From Gammaproteobacteria bacterium (lineage in GTDB: Bacteria > Pseudomonadota > Gammaproteobacteria > HK1), in assembly GCA_021773645.1 (NCBI GenBank), contig JAJFJU010000012.1:1-64000 (forward strand): a DNA stretch of 64,000 nt, given 5' to 3'. The position numbers were made by a program, and so were the translations under genes. This document shows, piece after piece, positions 18,275 through 26,834 of this stretch. The notes beneath the pieces were generated by a model. It searched no databases, was not told the DNA's origin, and saw only the letters and a program-made list of their open reading frames with translations. Position 1 is the first letter of the stretch. Each line of letters opens with the position of its first letter.

Positions 18275-18682
18275 CTACTTTTGCAGCCAGTTCGCTACAT
18301 TGAGTCCAGGTACACGGGAGAACTCACGCGTGTTGTTGGTGACGAGCACACAATTAAGTGTCAGAGCGTGGGCAGCGATGAGCATATCGTTAGGCCCTAT
18401 CACCGTGCCCTGTTGTTCCAGATAGCTTCGGAGTTCTCCATAGCGGCGGTCGGCTGGTTTCTCCAAAGCCAATACGCTGATGACGGAAAGAATGGCCTCC
18501 AGTTGGGTGCTCAGGCGTCTGGAGCCGCGTTTGCAGGCCCCAAAGCGTAACTCGCTTGCTACCACGATACTGGTGCAAATGCTGTTTTCGCCCTCCAGTA
18601 AAATTTTCCTGGTAATCGCGCCTTGAGGATGACGCACCAAATCCGAGAGAATATTGGTGTCCAATAGATAGCGGGGGTTCAA
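18275..18682 (-). CDS. VapC-like PIN-domain toxin
   Basis: A 135-residue PIN-domain ribonuclease. Metal-binding acidic residues are visible at D8 (LLDTN), E44 (ASELRFG) and D99 (GPNDMLIAAHA). The FitB/VapC group, which cleaves specific RNAs, is the best match. Translation starts at TTG directly after the antitoxin stop (TAATTG), a coupled arrangement that would keep toxin output low. It ends 13 bases from the TPR-methyltransferase gene, convergently. Confidence 0.9.
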   Translation of the reverse strand: MNPRYLLDTNILSDLVRHPQGAITRKILLEGENSICTSIVVASELRFGACKRGSRRLSTQLEAILSVISVLALEKPADRRYGELRSYLEQQGTVIGPNDMLIAAHALTLNCVLVTNNTREFSRVPGLNVANWLQK

Positions 18683-18922
18683 TTAAAGACTCACTTCATC
18701 CAGTGGGGGTAGATTGTCGTCCATATCTGGGAATGTTTTGTCAACGGGCGTTAGCGTGGCCAGCAAGGCCAATAACCCCCTTTTTTGAAGTGGCTCCACG
18801 ATAAGTCTGCCTCCTTCTTGATAAATGATGGCTTCATTTCCTTCCAGCTCAAATTCTCGAGGAATACGCAGTGCTTGGTTGCGACCATTGCGAAATAGAC
18901 GGATATGTCGTTCAGATTGCAT
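18683..18922 (-). CDS. VapB-like antitoxin (SpoVT/AbrB type)
   Basis: A 79-residue antitoxin. I chose the ATG at 18922 because the family fold starts there: RHIRLFRNGRNQALRIPREFE is the AbrB-type swapped-hairpin DNA-binding region. The acidic C-terminus (DMDDNLPPLDEVSL) should wrap the toxin. It is directly followed by the PIN toxin gene. By family precedent the pair represses its own promoter. A longer ORF to 18955 is possible but less likely. Confidence 0.85.
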   Translation of the reverse strand: MQSERHIRLFRNGRNQALRIPREFELEGNEAIIYQEGGRLIVEPLQKRGLLALLATLTPVDKTFPDMDDNLPPLDEVSL

Positions 18923-19100
18923 TGTTAGCGCGCTCCTTTTTCTAGCATATGACAAAGCATATGCCCCGGGTGAGGGTATGTCAACGCACTCCCCCTAAAA
19001 GGGTAGCGTCCCTGATGTATCCCAACGACGATGAGTGTGGATGTGATGCATACGGAAGGCGGGACATCAAGAACGCTGGTGAAATTTTGTCAGCAGGCAT

Positions 19101-19140
19101 AAAAAAAGCCGCTGCCCTTGTGGGGCAGCGGCTTTTTTAA
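19101..19140 (-). terminator. Bidirectional Rho-independent terminator after the porin gene
   Basis: A perfect 10-bp stem GCCGCTGCCC / GGGCAGCGGC is flanked by seven A on one side and six T on the other, so it can work in both directions. It lies just after the stop codon of the porin gene, which reads into it on the minus strand. Confidence 0.92.
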
Positions 19141-19158
19141 GAACAGTTCTAAGTTTGC

Positions 19159-20217
19159 TTAGAACTTGATCCGGGAACCGACCATGATGACGTCGATTTC
19201 ATCAACGCCGGCAGTGCCAGTACCACTGAGCTCCCAGTTACGATACAGGGCATACAGCTCAACCTTGGGCTTTTTCAGCTTATGCACCCAGGCCAGGCTG
19301 ATGACCTCGGAAGTGATACCAGCGACTGAAATGTCATCAGCTTCAGAGTAGCTGACGGACACTGCATTGTTGCCAAATTTGTGGCCAGCCTTGATGCCAT
19401 AAACTTCACCCTGGAGACCACCTACGCCGTCATTGTCTTCCTCAGCATAATGGAAGGTGAGGCTGGTGCCCTGGGAGAACAGGAAGGAGGCAGACACACC
19501 GACGGTGTCTTTGGTCGGCTCGCTGGTGTACGCAAGGCCTGCGGCGAACTTGCCACCGGCAAAGGAGGTCTTGGCATGCAGAGCGGCATCCCAGAAATCA
19601 TTACCACCGGAAACAGCGACGTTTGCGACGCCGCCAAGCTTGGGCGAATCATAGCGAATCAGATCACGACGGCTGAGGCCATCGTAGTTGTTGTAGTGAG
19701 CTTCGATGTCACTCACGGGAGTGGCACCAGCGCTGGTACGATAAGCGATGTCACCAGCTACGGCCTGACGGCTGCTGTAGTCGGCGAGGGAGGTGCCGGA
19801 GAGATCTTTTTCCACGGCGCCATCAGCGGCTACCTGGTACTGACCCAGCAGGACGCGACCGAAGCCACCCTTGAAGTAGACAGCGGCACGGCGCTCGAAG
19901 AATGCAACACCCGGGTCACTGGAGTCAGCAACGTCGCCAGTTGATTTCATTTTGACGTCATTGGACGGATTGGACTGCTGCTGGACTTCCCAGATGATAC
20001 CGGCGGTGATGCCGTTGCCCATGTCCTCGCTACCGGAAAAACGGAAGCGGGTGGAGGAGTTGTCGTTATCAACGATCTGGGTCTGGGAGAAGGTGCCGTC
20101 GTCGGCAAACATCAGAGCCTTATTGACCTGGCCGGAGACCTTTACCTTGACGGCATGGGCCGCCATAGGGGCGGTCAGGGCGGTGGCGATTGCAATCGCT
20201 AGTGCCTTTTTCTTCAT
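19159..20217 (-). CDS. Gram-negative general porin
   Basis: A 352-residue outer-membrane beta-barrel. A clean signal peptide is seen (MKKKALAIAIATALTAPMAA, then cleavage after HA), followed by KVKVSGQVNKALMFADDG, the usual first strand of OmpC/Porin_4-type proteins. The C-terminus ends GSRIKF with the terminal Phe used by BamA. Length and alternating strands fit a 16-stranded trimeric porin. It has its own terminator and a structured leader upstream, so it is probably a single-gene transcript. Ion or substrate preference cannot be told from sequence. Confidence 0.92.
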   Translation of the reverse strand: MKKKALAIAIATALTAPMAAHAVKVKVSGQVNKALMFADDGTFSQTQIVDNDNSSTRFRFSGSEDMGNGITAGIIWEVQQQSNPSNDVKMKSTGDVADSSDPGVAFFERRAAVYFKGGFGRVLLGQYQVAADGAVEKDLSGTSLADYSSRQAVAGDIAYRTSAGATPVSDIEAHYNNYDGLSRRDLIRYDSPKLGGVANVAVSGGNDFWDAALHAKTSFAGGKFAAGLAYTSEPTKDTVGVSASFLFSQGTSLTFHYAEEDNDGVGGLQGEVYGIKAGHKFGNNAVSVSYSEADDISVAGITSEVISLAWVHKLKKPKVELYALYRNWELSGTGTAGVDEIDVIMVGSRIKF

Positions 20218-20433
20218 TAGAAACTACCTCTGTAAATTTAGTTATTGTCATCCGCTTGTGAGCGGAGGTGCTTCGCGAAGCCTCTCCGAGGAGAAACTGA
20301 GGTGAGTATGGCAGAAGGAATGCGGGGTTTGCAACGTTTTGTGCAAAAAAAACCACATGACGTGCGGGATGTTGCGTTATTGCAACAATAAGGTGGTTTG
20401 GATTTATGGCGGGTGGCGGAGCATGCTCAGGTG
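20218..20433. other. Porin leader and upstream region
   Basis: With the flanking terminator and the end of ompW this forms a 343-base gap. It holds several short palindromes that would fold in the porin leader: CCGCT/AGCGG at 20250-20263 and GCTTCGCGAAGC at 20270-20281. Further up, TTGCGTTATTGCAA (20373-20386) is a symmetric candidate operator. No gene is seen. Confidence 0.45.
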
Positions 20434-20465
20434 AAAAAAAAGCGCCAATCGAATGATTGGCGCTT
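20434..20465 (-). terminator. Rho-independent terminator downstream of ompW-like gene
   Basis: Read on the minus strand, an 11-bp stem AAGCGCCAATC / GATTGGCGCTT with a four-base loop is followed by a run of eight T. It lies about 95 bases after the OmpW-family stop codon. Confidence 0.85.
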
Positions 20466-20560
20466 AATGTATCGAAAAAACAGTTAGTTACAAGGCGTTA
20501 TCTTTAGTCCTCCGTCCGAAGAAATGGGACGCTGAGGCATGGCCTTGTTAGACGAGCGGC

Positions 20561-21223
20561 TTAAAAACGTCGACCCACACCAACACCGAAGATCCAGGGA
20601 TTAATGTCTACTTTTACGCTGGAACCATTCGAGAACTTCAATTTTGTGTCCATATCCACGTACTTGACGTCGAGATTGACGAACCAGTCATCATCAACCG
20701 CGATATCCACGCCGACCTGGCCTGCAAGTCCCAAAGAAGAACTTCCCTTCAAGCTGGTACCAGCCAACGCCCCGGCGGATTTTTCGTTGAACATCAACGT
20801 GTAGTTGGCCCCTATGCCAGCATAGGGGCGAATCTTGCCGTTTGGCGAGAAGTGGTACTGAAGGGTGAGAACTGGGGGCAGGGTACGTGCTGATCCGACT
20901 TTGCCTACAGCAGCCAGTGTGCCTGCGCCTTTAACGTCATGCTTGGAAGAAGCAAGGATCAGCTCAACACCGATGTTGGGGGAGACCATGTAAGTGAAGT
21001 CAATTTCGGGAACCGTATCGGAATCGACACTCACGCTACTACCGGCTACGGCAGTGCCAGCCAAAGTAACAATGCCGCTGGACTCATCCGGACTGACATT
21101 GATGCCGCGCACGCGAACCAGAATATCGCCTGCATCGTAGGCCTGGACGGCAAAACTGCTGAACAACAAGCCCAGACCAGTCAGCACACATCCACGTATT
21201 ACCTTGGAACTAAACAAAAACAT
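20561..21223 (-). CDS. ompW: OmpW family outer-membrane protein
   Basis: A 220-residue, eight-stranded outer-membrane barrel. The signal peptide ends near FSSFAVQA, followed by YDAGDILVRVRGINV, typical of OmpW/AlkL-type proteins. The C-terminus GVGVGRRF ends in Phe. OmpW and AlkL channels pass small hydrophobic compounds laterally into the outer membrane, which would suit an organism carrying Rieske oxygenases; that link is inference. It is a single-gene unit with its own terminator. Confidence 0.88.
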   Translation of the reverse strand: MFLFSSKVIRGCVLTGLGLLFSSFAVQAYDAGDILVRVRGINVSPDESSGIVTLAGTAVAGSSVSVDSDTVPEIDFTYMVSPNIGVELILASSKHDVKGAGTLAAVGKVGSARTLPPVLTLQYHFSPNGKIRPYAGIGANYTLMFNEKSAGALAGTSLKGSSSLGLAGQVGVDIAVDDDWFVNLDVKYVDMDTKLKFSNGSSVKVDINPWIFGVGVGRRF

Positions 21224-21437
21224 GATCGTACTCCCTAAGATTTATTGAAATTCTCTAGCCGCACAGCCTTGAAGCCAATACCCCTAATATTTATATGCAC
21301 ACAAAGTGAGTGGGTATTAACGCAGCGCAATGTCTCACATGAATGTAAATGGGGAAAATTGTTTTATTGAATAGCCTCCATGGCTGCTAAATATGATATA
21401 TGGAGTACATTTAATAGGAGGTGGTTTTTTGATGTGT

Positions 21438-21580
21438 TTAATGAGTCTTAGCAAAGGAGGCATCTAGCGCCGCACCCAATGTATCTAATGAGCTCATTGA
21501 TATGTAATTTCTCGATAATAAAGGGTGATGCTAACAGTATATGGTTGCCACGTTAGCCATCGATGGAGCCGCCCATGGGG
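21438..21580 (-). pseudogene. Remnant of the 3' end of a class III aminotransferase gene
   Basis: Read on the minus strand, this stretch parallels the C-terminal coding region of the intact aminotransferase gene at 22261-23589. It gives HPMGGSIDG, then a stop where the intact gene has Gln, then RGNHILLASPFII, matching MGGTIDGQHGDHILLAPPFL in the intact protein. After a shift of reading frame it continues LDTLGAALDASFAKTH to a stop codon (21438-21440). Nucleotide agreement around the MGG-to-PF segment is high by eye. The rest of this copy is missing. It lies downstream of the MazF toxin gene. With the flanking terminator it lies inside the 399-base gap 21224-21622, which otherwise holds only the ompW upstream region. 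Confidence 0.75.
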
Positions 21581-21582
21581 TG

Positions 21583-21618
21583 AATAAAGGGGACGCCTCA
21601 GGTCGCGTCCCCTTTATT
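21583..21618 (-). terminator. Strong hairpin after the MazF-like toxin gene
   Basis: A perfect 14-bp stem AATAAAGGGGACGC / GCGTCCCCTTTATT encloses an eight-base loop. It starts five bases after the toxin stop codon. A/T-rich arm ends substitute for a long T-run. It sits exactly between the toxin gene and the aminotransferase remnant. Confidence 0.7.
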
Positions 21619-21622
21619 TAGG

Positions 21623-21955
21623 TTAGAGCTGAAGCCAGCGACTTAGCGCTTTGTCTAACTGAGCTTGCTTGTCTTTGCTCACGACGCCGATATGCGCCCC
21701 AATATTTGTTCGGCGGATGCTAAACATTTTGTCAATCATTAGCTGGGATGGTTTATTCAGGCCATTGCTATCGCTGGCCTCTAGATCTAGCCGGAAAAGC
21801 GGTGCTGGCATACATTGCGAGGTGATAGGGCAGACAGTGATGCTGTGGTGGGTCGGGTTGAAGAGGTCCGATTGAATGACCACCGCGGGACGTGCCTTGC
21901 TTGAATAATCCCCCTTGGCACGCACCAGCACGACATAACCTCGCCTTATTTCCAT
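21623..21955 (-). CDS. MazF/PemK-family toxin
   Basis: A 110-residue endoribonuclease-type toxin. The ATG at 21955 begins MEIRRGYVVLV, the normal MazF start. Family marks are KARPAVVIQSD (the basic, Arg-bearing strand of the active site) and ITVCPITSQ, then PSQLMIDKMFSIRR. MazF enzymes cut single-stranded RNA at short motifs. It follows the ribbon-helix-helix antitoxin with a four-base gap. The longer reading to 22078 overlaps the antitoxin and is not used. Confidence 0.9.
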   Translation of the reverse strand: MEIRRGYVVLVRAKGDYSSKARPAVVIQSDLFNPTHHSITVCPITSQCMPAPLFRLDLEASDSNGLNKPSQLMIDKMFSIRRTNIGAHIGVVSKDKQAQLDKALSRWLQL

Positions 21956-21959
21956 TGTT

Positions 21960-22190
21960 TCAGTGCCATCCTTGCTGGTCCGCGGCATCCTCAATGAAGG
22001 TTTCAAGGCCTTGATCGTCATCACGTTCCGCAACCAACAGCGATTGCCGACGTGCTTCGGCGATAAGATCATTTCCATTTAGAAAACGGCGTATTGCTTC
22101 CCGCACCAGTTCGCTTTTTGAGCGCCCAGTTTGCCTAGCTACCGTAGCGAGCTGGCGATCCAGTTCTGGTTCAAGTCGAATACCAAGCAT
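21960..22190 (-). CDS. Ribbon-helix-helix antitoxin
   Basis: A 76-residue antitoxin. Starting at ATG 22190 it reads LGIRLEPELDRQLATVA (the DNA-binding ribbon and first helix) and then GRSKSELVREAIRRFL (second helix), the CopG/RHH fold. The acidic tail (ERDDDQGLETFIEDAADQQ) is expected to neutralise the toxin encoded just after it. Self-repression of the pair is expected from family precedent. The module sits between an intact aminotransferase gene and a remnant of a second one. Confidence 0.87.
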   Translation of the reverse strand: MLGIRLEPELDRQLATVARQTGRSKSELVREAIRRFLNGNDLIAEARRQSLLVAERDDDQGLETFIEDAADQQGWH

Positions 22191-22260
22191 CTTTGGGCAC
22201 CTTTGTTTTACGCGTTTTACAAGTGTAGCAGAAAACGGCGTGCCTGCAGGTTGTCTCTGT

Positions 22261-23589
22261 TTATCGATATCCGATGCCGGTATCCAGTGCGGAGTCCAGT
22301 TTTTCAACGATCTCTTTGATTTGGGATTCGTCGATGAGAAAGGGTGGGGCTAACAGTATGTGATCACCATGTTGGCCATCGATAGTGCCGCCCATGGGAT
22401 AGAGCATCAGCCCGTGGGCCATAGCCTCTTTTTTTATTGCTCGATGGAGTTGAAGGATGGGGTCAAAGGGTGCTTTGGTTTCACGGTTGGCCACCAGTTC
22501 CAGGCCGAGAAACAGTCCACGGCCGCGAATATCGCCAACATGGGGGTGGTCGTGGAAGCTTTCATTCAAAGCGGCAGTGAGTTGCTGACCCCGAAGTTGT
22601 ACTTGCTCCAGTAATCCTTCTTTCTCGATGGTTTCCAGTACCGCCAGGGAGGCGGCGCAGGCAGTTGCGTGGCCCATGTAGGTATGGCCGTGCTGAAAGA
22701 AACCGCTGCCGTTGCGCACGGTGTTGTAGATTTCATTGTTAACCAGCAGTGCGCCGATGGGTTGGTAGCCGGCGCCGAGTCCCTTGGCGATGGTGATTAG
22801 GTCGGGAACGATGCCTTCCTGTTCGCAAGCGAACAGGCTGCCGGTGCGCCCCATGCCGCACATCACCTCATCCAGTATCAGCAAGATGCCGTGACGATCA
22901 CAGATCTCACGGATACGTTTGAAATAGCCAGGCACAGCGGGTACCGCGCCAGCAGTGGCACCCACGACGGGTTCGGCGATAAAGCCGATGACAGTTTCTG
23001 CGCCCAGGGCTTCAATTTTGGATTCCAGTTCGTTGGCCACACGCAGGCCATAGGCGATTTCACTTTCATCGGGGAGTTGGTCACGGTAGGCGTAGCAGGG
23101 TGCAATATGGTGGCTTTCTACTAATAGCGGTTGAAAGGCCTCACGCCGCCAGGCGTTGCCGCCGACTGCCAAGGCTCCCAGGGTGTTGCCGTGATAGCTC
23201 TGGTGGCGGGCAATGAAGTGGCGGCGTTGTGGCTCCCCGCGTTCGAGAAAATACTGCCGTGCCAGCTTAAGCGCTGCCTCTACCGCCTCGGAACCGCCGC
23301 TGACGAGATAACTGCGTTCAATGCCGGGTGGGGCAAGCGCGGCGAGCTTATCCCCTAACGCCTCCGCTACCTCAGTAGTGAAAAAGGAAGAATGTACATA
23401 GGCGAGTTGTTCCGCCTGTTGATGTATCGCTTCAAGCACCGCTGGATGGCCGTAACCGAGGCAGCAGACCGCGGCACCACCACAGGCATCCAGGTAGCGT
23501 TTTCCTGTCTGGTCAAAGACGTAGGGACCGTCACCGCCCGTGGCAATGGGAAGTTGGCTGTGGCAATGGCGGTGGAAGAGATGGTTCAC
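22261..23589 (-). CDS. Class III PLP-dependent aminotransferase
   Basis: A 442-residue aminotransferase. The Schiff-base lysine is K269 in DLITIAKGLGAGYQ, and the pyridine-binding aspartate is D240 in ILLILDEVMCG. GGSEAVEAALKLAR binds the cofactor phosphate. The group includes omega-amino-acid:pyruvate and 4-aminobutyrate aminotransferases; the exact substrate cannot be assigned. It lies 146 bases downstream of the TRAP-transporter stress-protein gene, with REP repeats between, and may share that transcript. A broken copy of its 3' end lies beyond the MazF module. Confidence 0.88.
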   Translation of the reverse strand: MNHLFHRHCHSQLPIATGGDGPYVFDQTGKRYLDACGGAAVCCLGYGHPAVLEAIHQQAEQLAYVHSSFFTTEVAEALGDKLAALAPPGIERSYLVSGGSEAVEAALKLARQYFLERGEPQRRHFIARHQSYHGNTLGALAVGGNAWRREAFQPLLVESHHIAPCYAYRDQLPDESEIAYGLRVANELESKIEALGAETVIGFIAEPVVGATAGAVPAVPGYFKRIREICDRHGILLILDEVMCGMGRTGSLFACEQEGIVPDLITIAKGLGAGYQPIGALLVNNEIYNTVRNGSGFFQHGHTYMGHATACAASLAVLETIEKEGLLEQVQLRGQQLTAALNESFHDHPHVGDIRGRGLFLGLELVANRETKAPFDPILQLHRAIKKEAMAHGLMLYPMGGTIDGQHGDHILLAPPFLIDESQIKEIVEKLDSALDTGIGYR

Positions 23590-23636
23590 TATAAAAAGGA
23601 CAGTGGCCGTTGCTGGGTCCTTGGAAACGATGGAAA

Positions 23637-23739
23637 GGCGGCCATGGGCCGCCCTACACGGCTTGGTACGTAGGGTGGGCCGTGCCCACCGGAATTTTTG
23701 CCACCATCATCGGTACAAGGCGCATATGGTGCGCCCTAG
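23637..23739. repeat. Cluster of three REP-type repeats
   Basis: Three GTAG-type units occur. 23637-23657 is inverted (GGCGGCCATGGGCCGCC then CTAC). 23670-23690 is direct (GTAG then GGTGGGC-CGT-GCCCACC). 23719-23739 is inverted (GGCGCATATGGTGCGCC then CTAG). The last supplies the stop codon of the universal stress protein gene. The units match those at the end of trpC. No RAYT transposase gene is in the window. Confidence 0.85.
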
Positions 23740-24191
23740 GTGCCTTTCTCGCGCTCGGGGCAATGCCTTAGCACCAGTACCGAGCAGTGGGCATGGCGAA
23801 CTACCTTGGAGGTAGTGGTTCCCAACAGCCACTTTTCCATAGAGGGATGATCCTGCCCAGGGATGATGATGAGGTCCACGTCGTGTTTGCGGGACTCGGC
23901 AAGGATTTCCTCGTAAGCCGTACCCTGACGTAGCACTGGGACTACCGGCAGTCCTTCGGGAATGTGCTCTTGTATATAGCTGTCGAGTTGTGCCTTGGCT
24001 GCTGCACGGGCCTTTTTTTCTGCATCTTTGGGGAAATAAGTTGCCACCAGCGGCATGTTAAAACCTGGTAGCACATAGATAAGGTAAAGGGTGGCGCCCC
24101 ATTTGCGTACTTCTTCTACCACCTCGTCCAGGGCGTCACGGCAGAGGCCACCTTCAGGTACGTCGATAGGATAGAGAACTTTTTTGAACAT
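23736..24191 (-). CDS. Universal stress protein associated with a TRAP transporter
   Basis: A 151-residue UspA-fold protein. The N-terminus KKVLYPIDVPEGG and the end KVVRHAHCSVLVLRH are typical. The nucleotide loop G-x2-G-x9-G is altered: GQDHPSMEKWLLGTTTS lacks the second Gly, so ATP binding may be weak. It is encoded 23 bases after the TRAP permease, like TeaD beside TeaABC in Halomonas, where the stress protein restrains the transporter. Its stop codon comes from a REP element, and the last residues (EREKGT) abut that repeat. Confidence 0.88.
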   Translation of the reverse strand: MFKKVLYPIDVPEGGLCRDALDEVVEEVRKWGATLYLIYVLPGFNMPLVATYFPKDAEKKARAAAKAQLDSYIQEHIPEGLPVVPVLRQGTAYEEILAESRKHDVDLIIIPGQDHPSMEKWLLGTTTSKVVRHAHCSVLVLRHCPEREKGT

Positions 24192-24214
24192 GGTGTATTC
24201 CTTGTTTGTAGCGG

Positions 24215-26803
24215 CTAGGCGGCTGCAGTGGCCTGTTTGCGACGTCTACCCAGTTGCATGGCTCCAACGCCGGCAAGGAGTAGCAAGGTGGGGATGAACA
24301 TGAGTTGCTTGGGTAGGCGCTCTATATTTTTCTCGACGCTCTGGATTTCCCAATCAAAGTCGAGTCCGGCCTTTTCTGCGGCGCTACCAAACACTAGGTT
24401 ATCTACAAATGTCCCACCATTTTCCGTACGTATTTCTAGCCCCGCCTGGGCAAGTCGTTCCTTGCCGTTGGTGCCCGGTTGTAGGCTGAGGAGGACGGTT
24501 TTCCGCACCTTGTCACCGTCCAGGGTCTCACCTTCAGCCACCATGCGCAGAGCCACCCCGGTCGGCAGTTGACCTGCCACGGCCTCGATCTGGGTTGCCG
24601 ACACCGATTCCATGGGGGGATATATCTTGTCCCACCAGAAGCCGGGGCGAAACAGGGTGAAGGTGATGAGTAGCAAGGCAATGGTTTCCCACCAGCGGTT
24701 ACGCACCAGCCAGTAGCCCTGAGTGGCCGCGGCAAAGATGAGCATGGCGATCACCGCGCTGGTAATGGTGATCAACAGCTCAAACCAGTTGGCAATCCCC
24801 ATGAGCAATAACTGGGTATTGAAGATGAACATAAAGGGCAGGATGGCGGTACGAATATCGTAGGTAAATCCCTGAATACCGGTACGAATAGGATCACTCT
24901 GGGCAATGGCCGCGGCGGCAAAAGCGGCCAGACCTACAGGCGGTGTATCGTCGGCGAGGATGCCGAAGTAGAAAACAAACAGATGTACTGCAAGGAGAGG
25001 AACGATGAGCCCGCTTTGGGCTCCGAGTGTGACGATCACCGGGGCCATCAGGGTAGATACCACGATGTAATTGGCGGTGGTGGGCAGGCCCATGCCGAGT
25101 ATCAGGCTGATGATGGCGGTGAAGCCGAGCATCAGCATGATATTGCCGCCGGAGATGAATTCGACAAATTCGGTCATCACCAGGCCGATACCGGTGAGGG
25201 TGACGGTGCCCACGACGATGCCGGCAGCGGCGGTGGCTACACCGATACCAATCATATTGCGCGCACCGGCAACCAGGCCGTCAAACAAGTCTTGTCCACC
25301 CTGTCGGGCCGCCGTAGATACCTCGCCTTGAGCCCGGAAGTAGGCGAGTACAGGACGGTGGGTAAGCAGGATAAAGATCATGAAGATGGTGGCCCAGAAG
25401 GCAGAGAGACCGGGGGAAAAGCGTTCCACGGTCAGGCACCACACCAGGATTACCACCGGTAGCAGGAAATAGAGTCCAGATTTTATGGTGGGCCCAACTT
25501 CCGGCAATTCCAGCACCGCTGAGTTGGGGTCATCCATCTCCAGTTCCGGAAAGCAGGCGGCGTACCACAGCAGTCCCACGTAGGAGACCAAAACGCTGAT
25601 TCCAACGATCCAGATGGCGGCATCGCCAAAGGCCTCCTTGGCCCAGCCGATGCCGTAGTAGACCAGGGCGGTGACGATAGCGATGCCGATGAAGGTGGTG
25701 CTATAGGCAAACAGGCTTTGGGCCAGGGTGCGTTCGTAGCGTCGGGGCAGGCCCTGCATATTGGCCTTCAGGGCCTCCAGATGAACGATGTAGACCAGTG
25801 CAATATAGGAAATGAGGGCCGGCAGGATGGCCGCCTTGATGACCTCCACATAAGAAACGCCCACGTATTCCACCATCAGGAAGGCTGCGGCACCCATGAT
25901 GGGCGGGGTGAGCTGGCCGTTGGTGGAGGCGGCGACCTCTACCGCGCCGGCCTTGGTGCCGGGAAAACCCACCCGTTTCATCAGCGGGATGGTGAAGGTG
26001 CCGGTGGTGACTACATTGGCGATGGAGGAGCCGGAGATGAGGCCGCTCAGACCCGAGGAGACCACCGCCGCCTTGGCGGGGCCGCCGCGCATGTGGCCGA
26101 GCAGGGAAAAGGCAACGTTGATGAAATCCTTGCCCGCCCCCGCCTTGTCCAGTAACGAACCAAAGAGCACGAACAGGAAGACGAAGCTGGTGGAGACGCC
26201 AAGGGCAACGCCGAAGACGCCCTCGGTGCCGAGCCACTGATGGGACATGGTTTTGGAGAGGCTGGCACCTTTGTGGGCGATCACCTCGGGCATGTAGGGG
26301 CCGAAAAAGGTATAAATCAAAAATACCGCGCAAACCACCATCAAAGGTGGACCCAGTGCCCGTCGAGTCGCTTCCAGCAGCAATATCATGCCGCACACGC
26401 CAACGACCAGGTCGGCGGTGATGGGCGCACCCGGGCGATCTGCAAGAGCGTCATAGAAGGTATACAGATAGGCCGCGGCAAAGGCGCCCACAAGGGCAAA
26501 GATCCAGTCCTGTATCGGGATATGGTCGCGCGGAGAACTCTTCAACGCCGGGTAGGCGGTAAAGGCGAGAAAGATTGCGAAGGCCAGGTGGATGGCCCGC
26601 GCTTCGGTATCGTTGAGAATGCCGAAATGAAACAAAAAAGGCAGGGGTGAGGCGTACCAGAGCTGGAATAGTGACCAGATCAGGGGTACGCCAATGAGGA
26701 CCTTTCCGGCAAGTCCCACCGGGCTGCGCGCACCGGTATCAGACTGGGCAATCATTTCCTTCAGCTCTTCACGGGATGCCTGTGTGCTGTCGTTATTATT
26801 CAT
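24215..26803 (-). CDS. Fused TRAP transporter permease (DctQM) with C-terminal DUF3394 region
   Basis: An 862-residue inner-membrane protein combining the small (4TM) and large (12TM) TRAP subunits. This fusion is characteristic of TAXI-type systems. Large-subunit blocks include KAAVVSSGLSGLISGSSIAN, then TTGTFTIPLMKRVGFPG, and GMGLPTTANYIVVSTLM. The last 130 residues form a soluble region before a final hydrophobic segment, with a PDZ-like stretch FVDNLVFGSAAEKAGLDFDW, as in DUF3394. It uses a sodium or proton gradient to import a solute delivered by the periplasmic proteins encoded just upstream. Confidence 0.92.
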   Translation of the reverse strand: MNNNDSTQASREELKEMIAQSDTGARSPVGLAGKVLIGVPLIWSLFQLWYASPLPFLFHFGILNDTEARAIHLAFAIFLAFTAYPALKSSPRDHIPIQDWIFALVGAFAAAYLYTFYDALADRPGAPITADLVVGVCGMILLLEATRRALGPPLMVVCAVFLIYTFFGPYMPEVIAHKGASLSKTMSHQWLGTEGVFGVALGVSTSFVFLFVLFGSLLDKAGAGKDFINVAFSLLGHMRGGPAKAAVVSSGLSGLISGSSIANVVTTGTFTIPLMKRVGFPGTKAGAVEVAASTNGQLTPPIMGAAAFLMVEYVGVSYVEVIKAAILPALISYIALVYIVHLEALKANMQGLPRRYERTLAQSLFAYSTTFIGIAIVTALVYYGIGWAKEAFGDAAIWIVGISVLVSYVGLLWYAACFPELEMDDPNSAVLELPEVGPTIKSGLYFLLPVVILVWCLTVERFSPGLSAFWATIFMIFILLTHRPVLAYFRAQGEVSTAARQGGQDLFDGLVAGARNMIGIGVATAAAGIVVGTVTLTGIGLVMTEFVEFISGGNIMLMLGFTAIISLILGMGLPTTANYIVVSTLMAPVIVTLGAQSGLIVPLLAVHLFVFYFGILADDTPPVGLAAFAAAAIAQSDPIRTGIQGFTYDIRTAILPFMFIFNTQLLLMGIANWFELLITITSAVIAMLIFAAATQGYWLVRNRWWETIALLLITFTLFRPGFWWDKIYPPMESVSATQIEAVAGQLPTGVALRMVAEGETLDGDKVRKTVLLSLQPGTNGKERLAQAGLEIRTENGGTFVDNLVFGSAAEKAGLDFDWEIQSVEKNIERLPKQLMFIPTLLLLAGVGAMQLGRRRKQATAAA

Positions 26804-26834
26804 CGGCGCTTAACTCCATGGTATGCGGGCAAGG

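Noticed and set aside
25701-26396. A 231-codon open frame with no stop inside the TRAP permease gene
   Set aside because: It is a shifted frame of a high-GC membrane-protein gene. The translation is rich in Arg, His and Gly with no family blocks, while the permease frame is fully supported.
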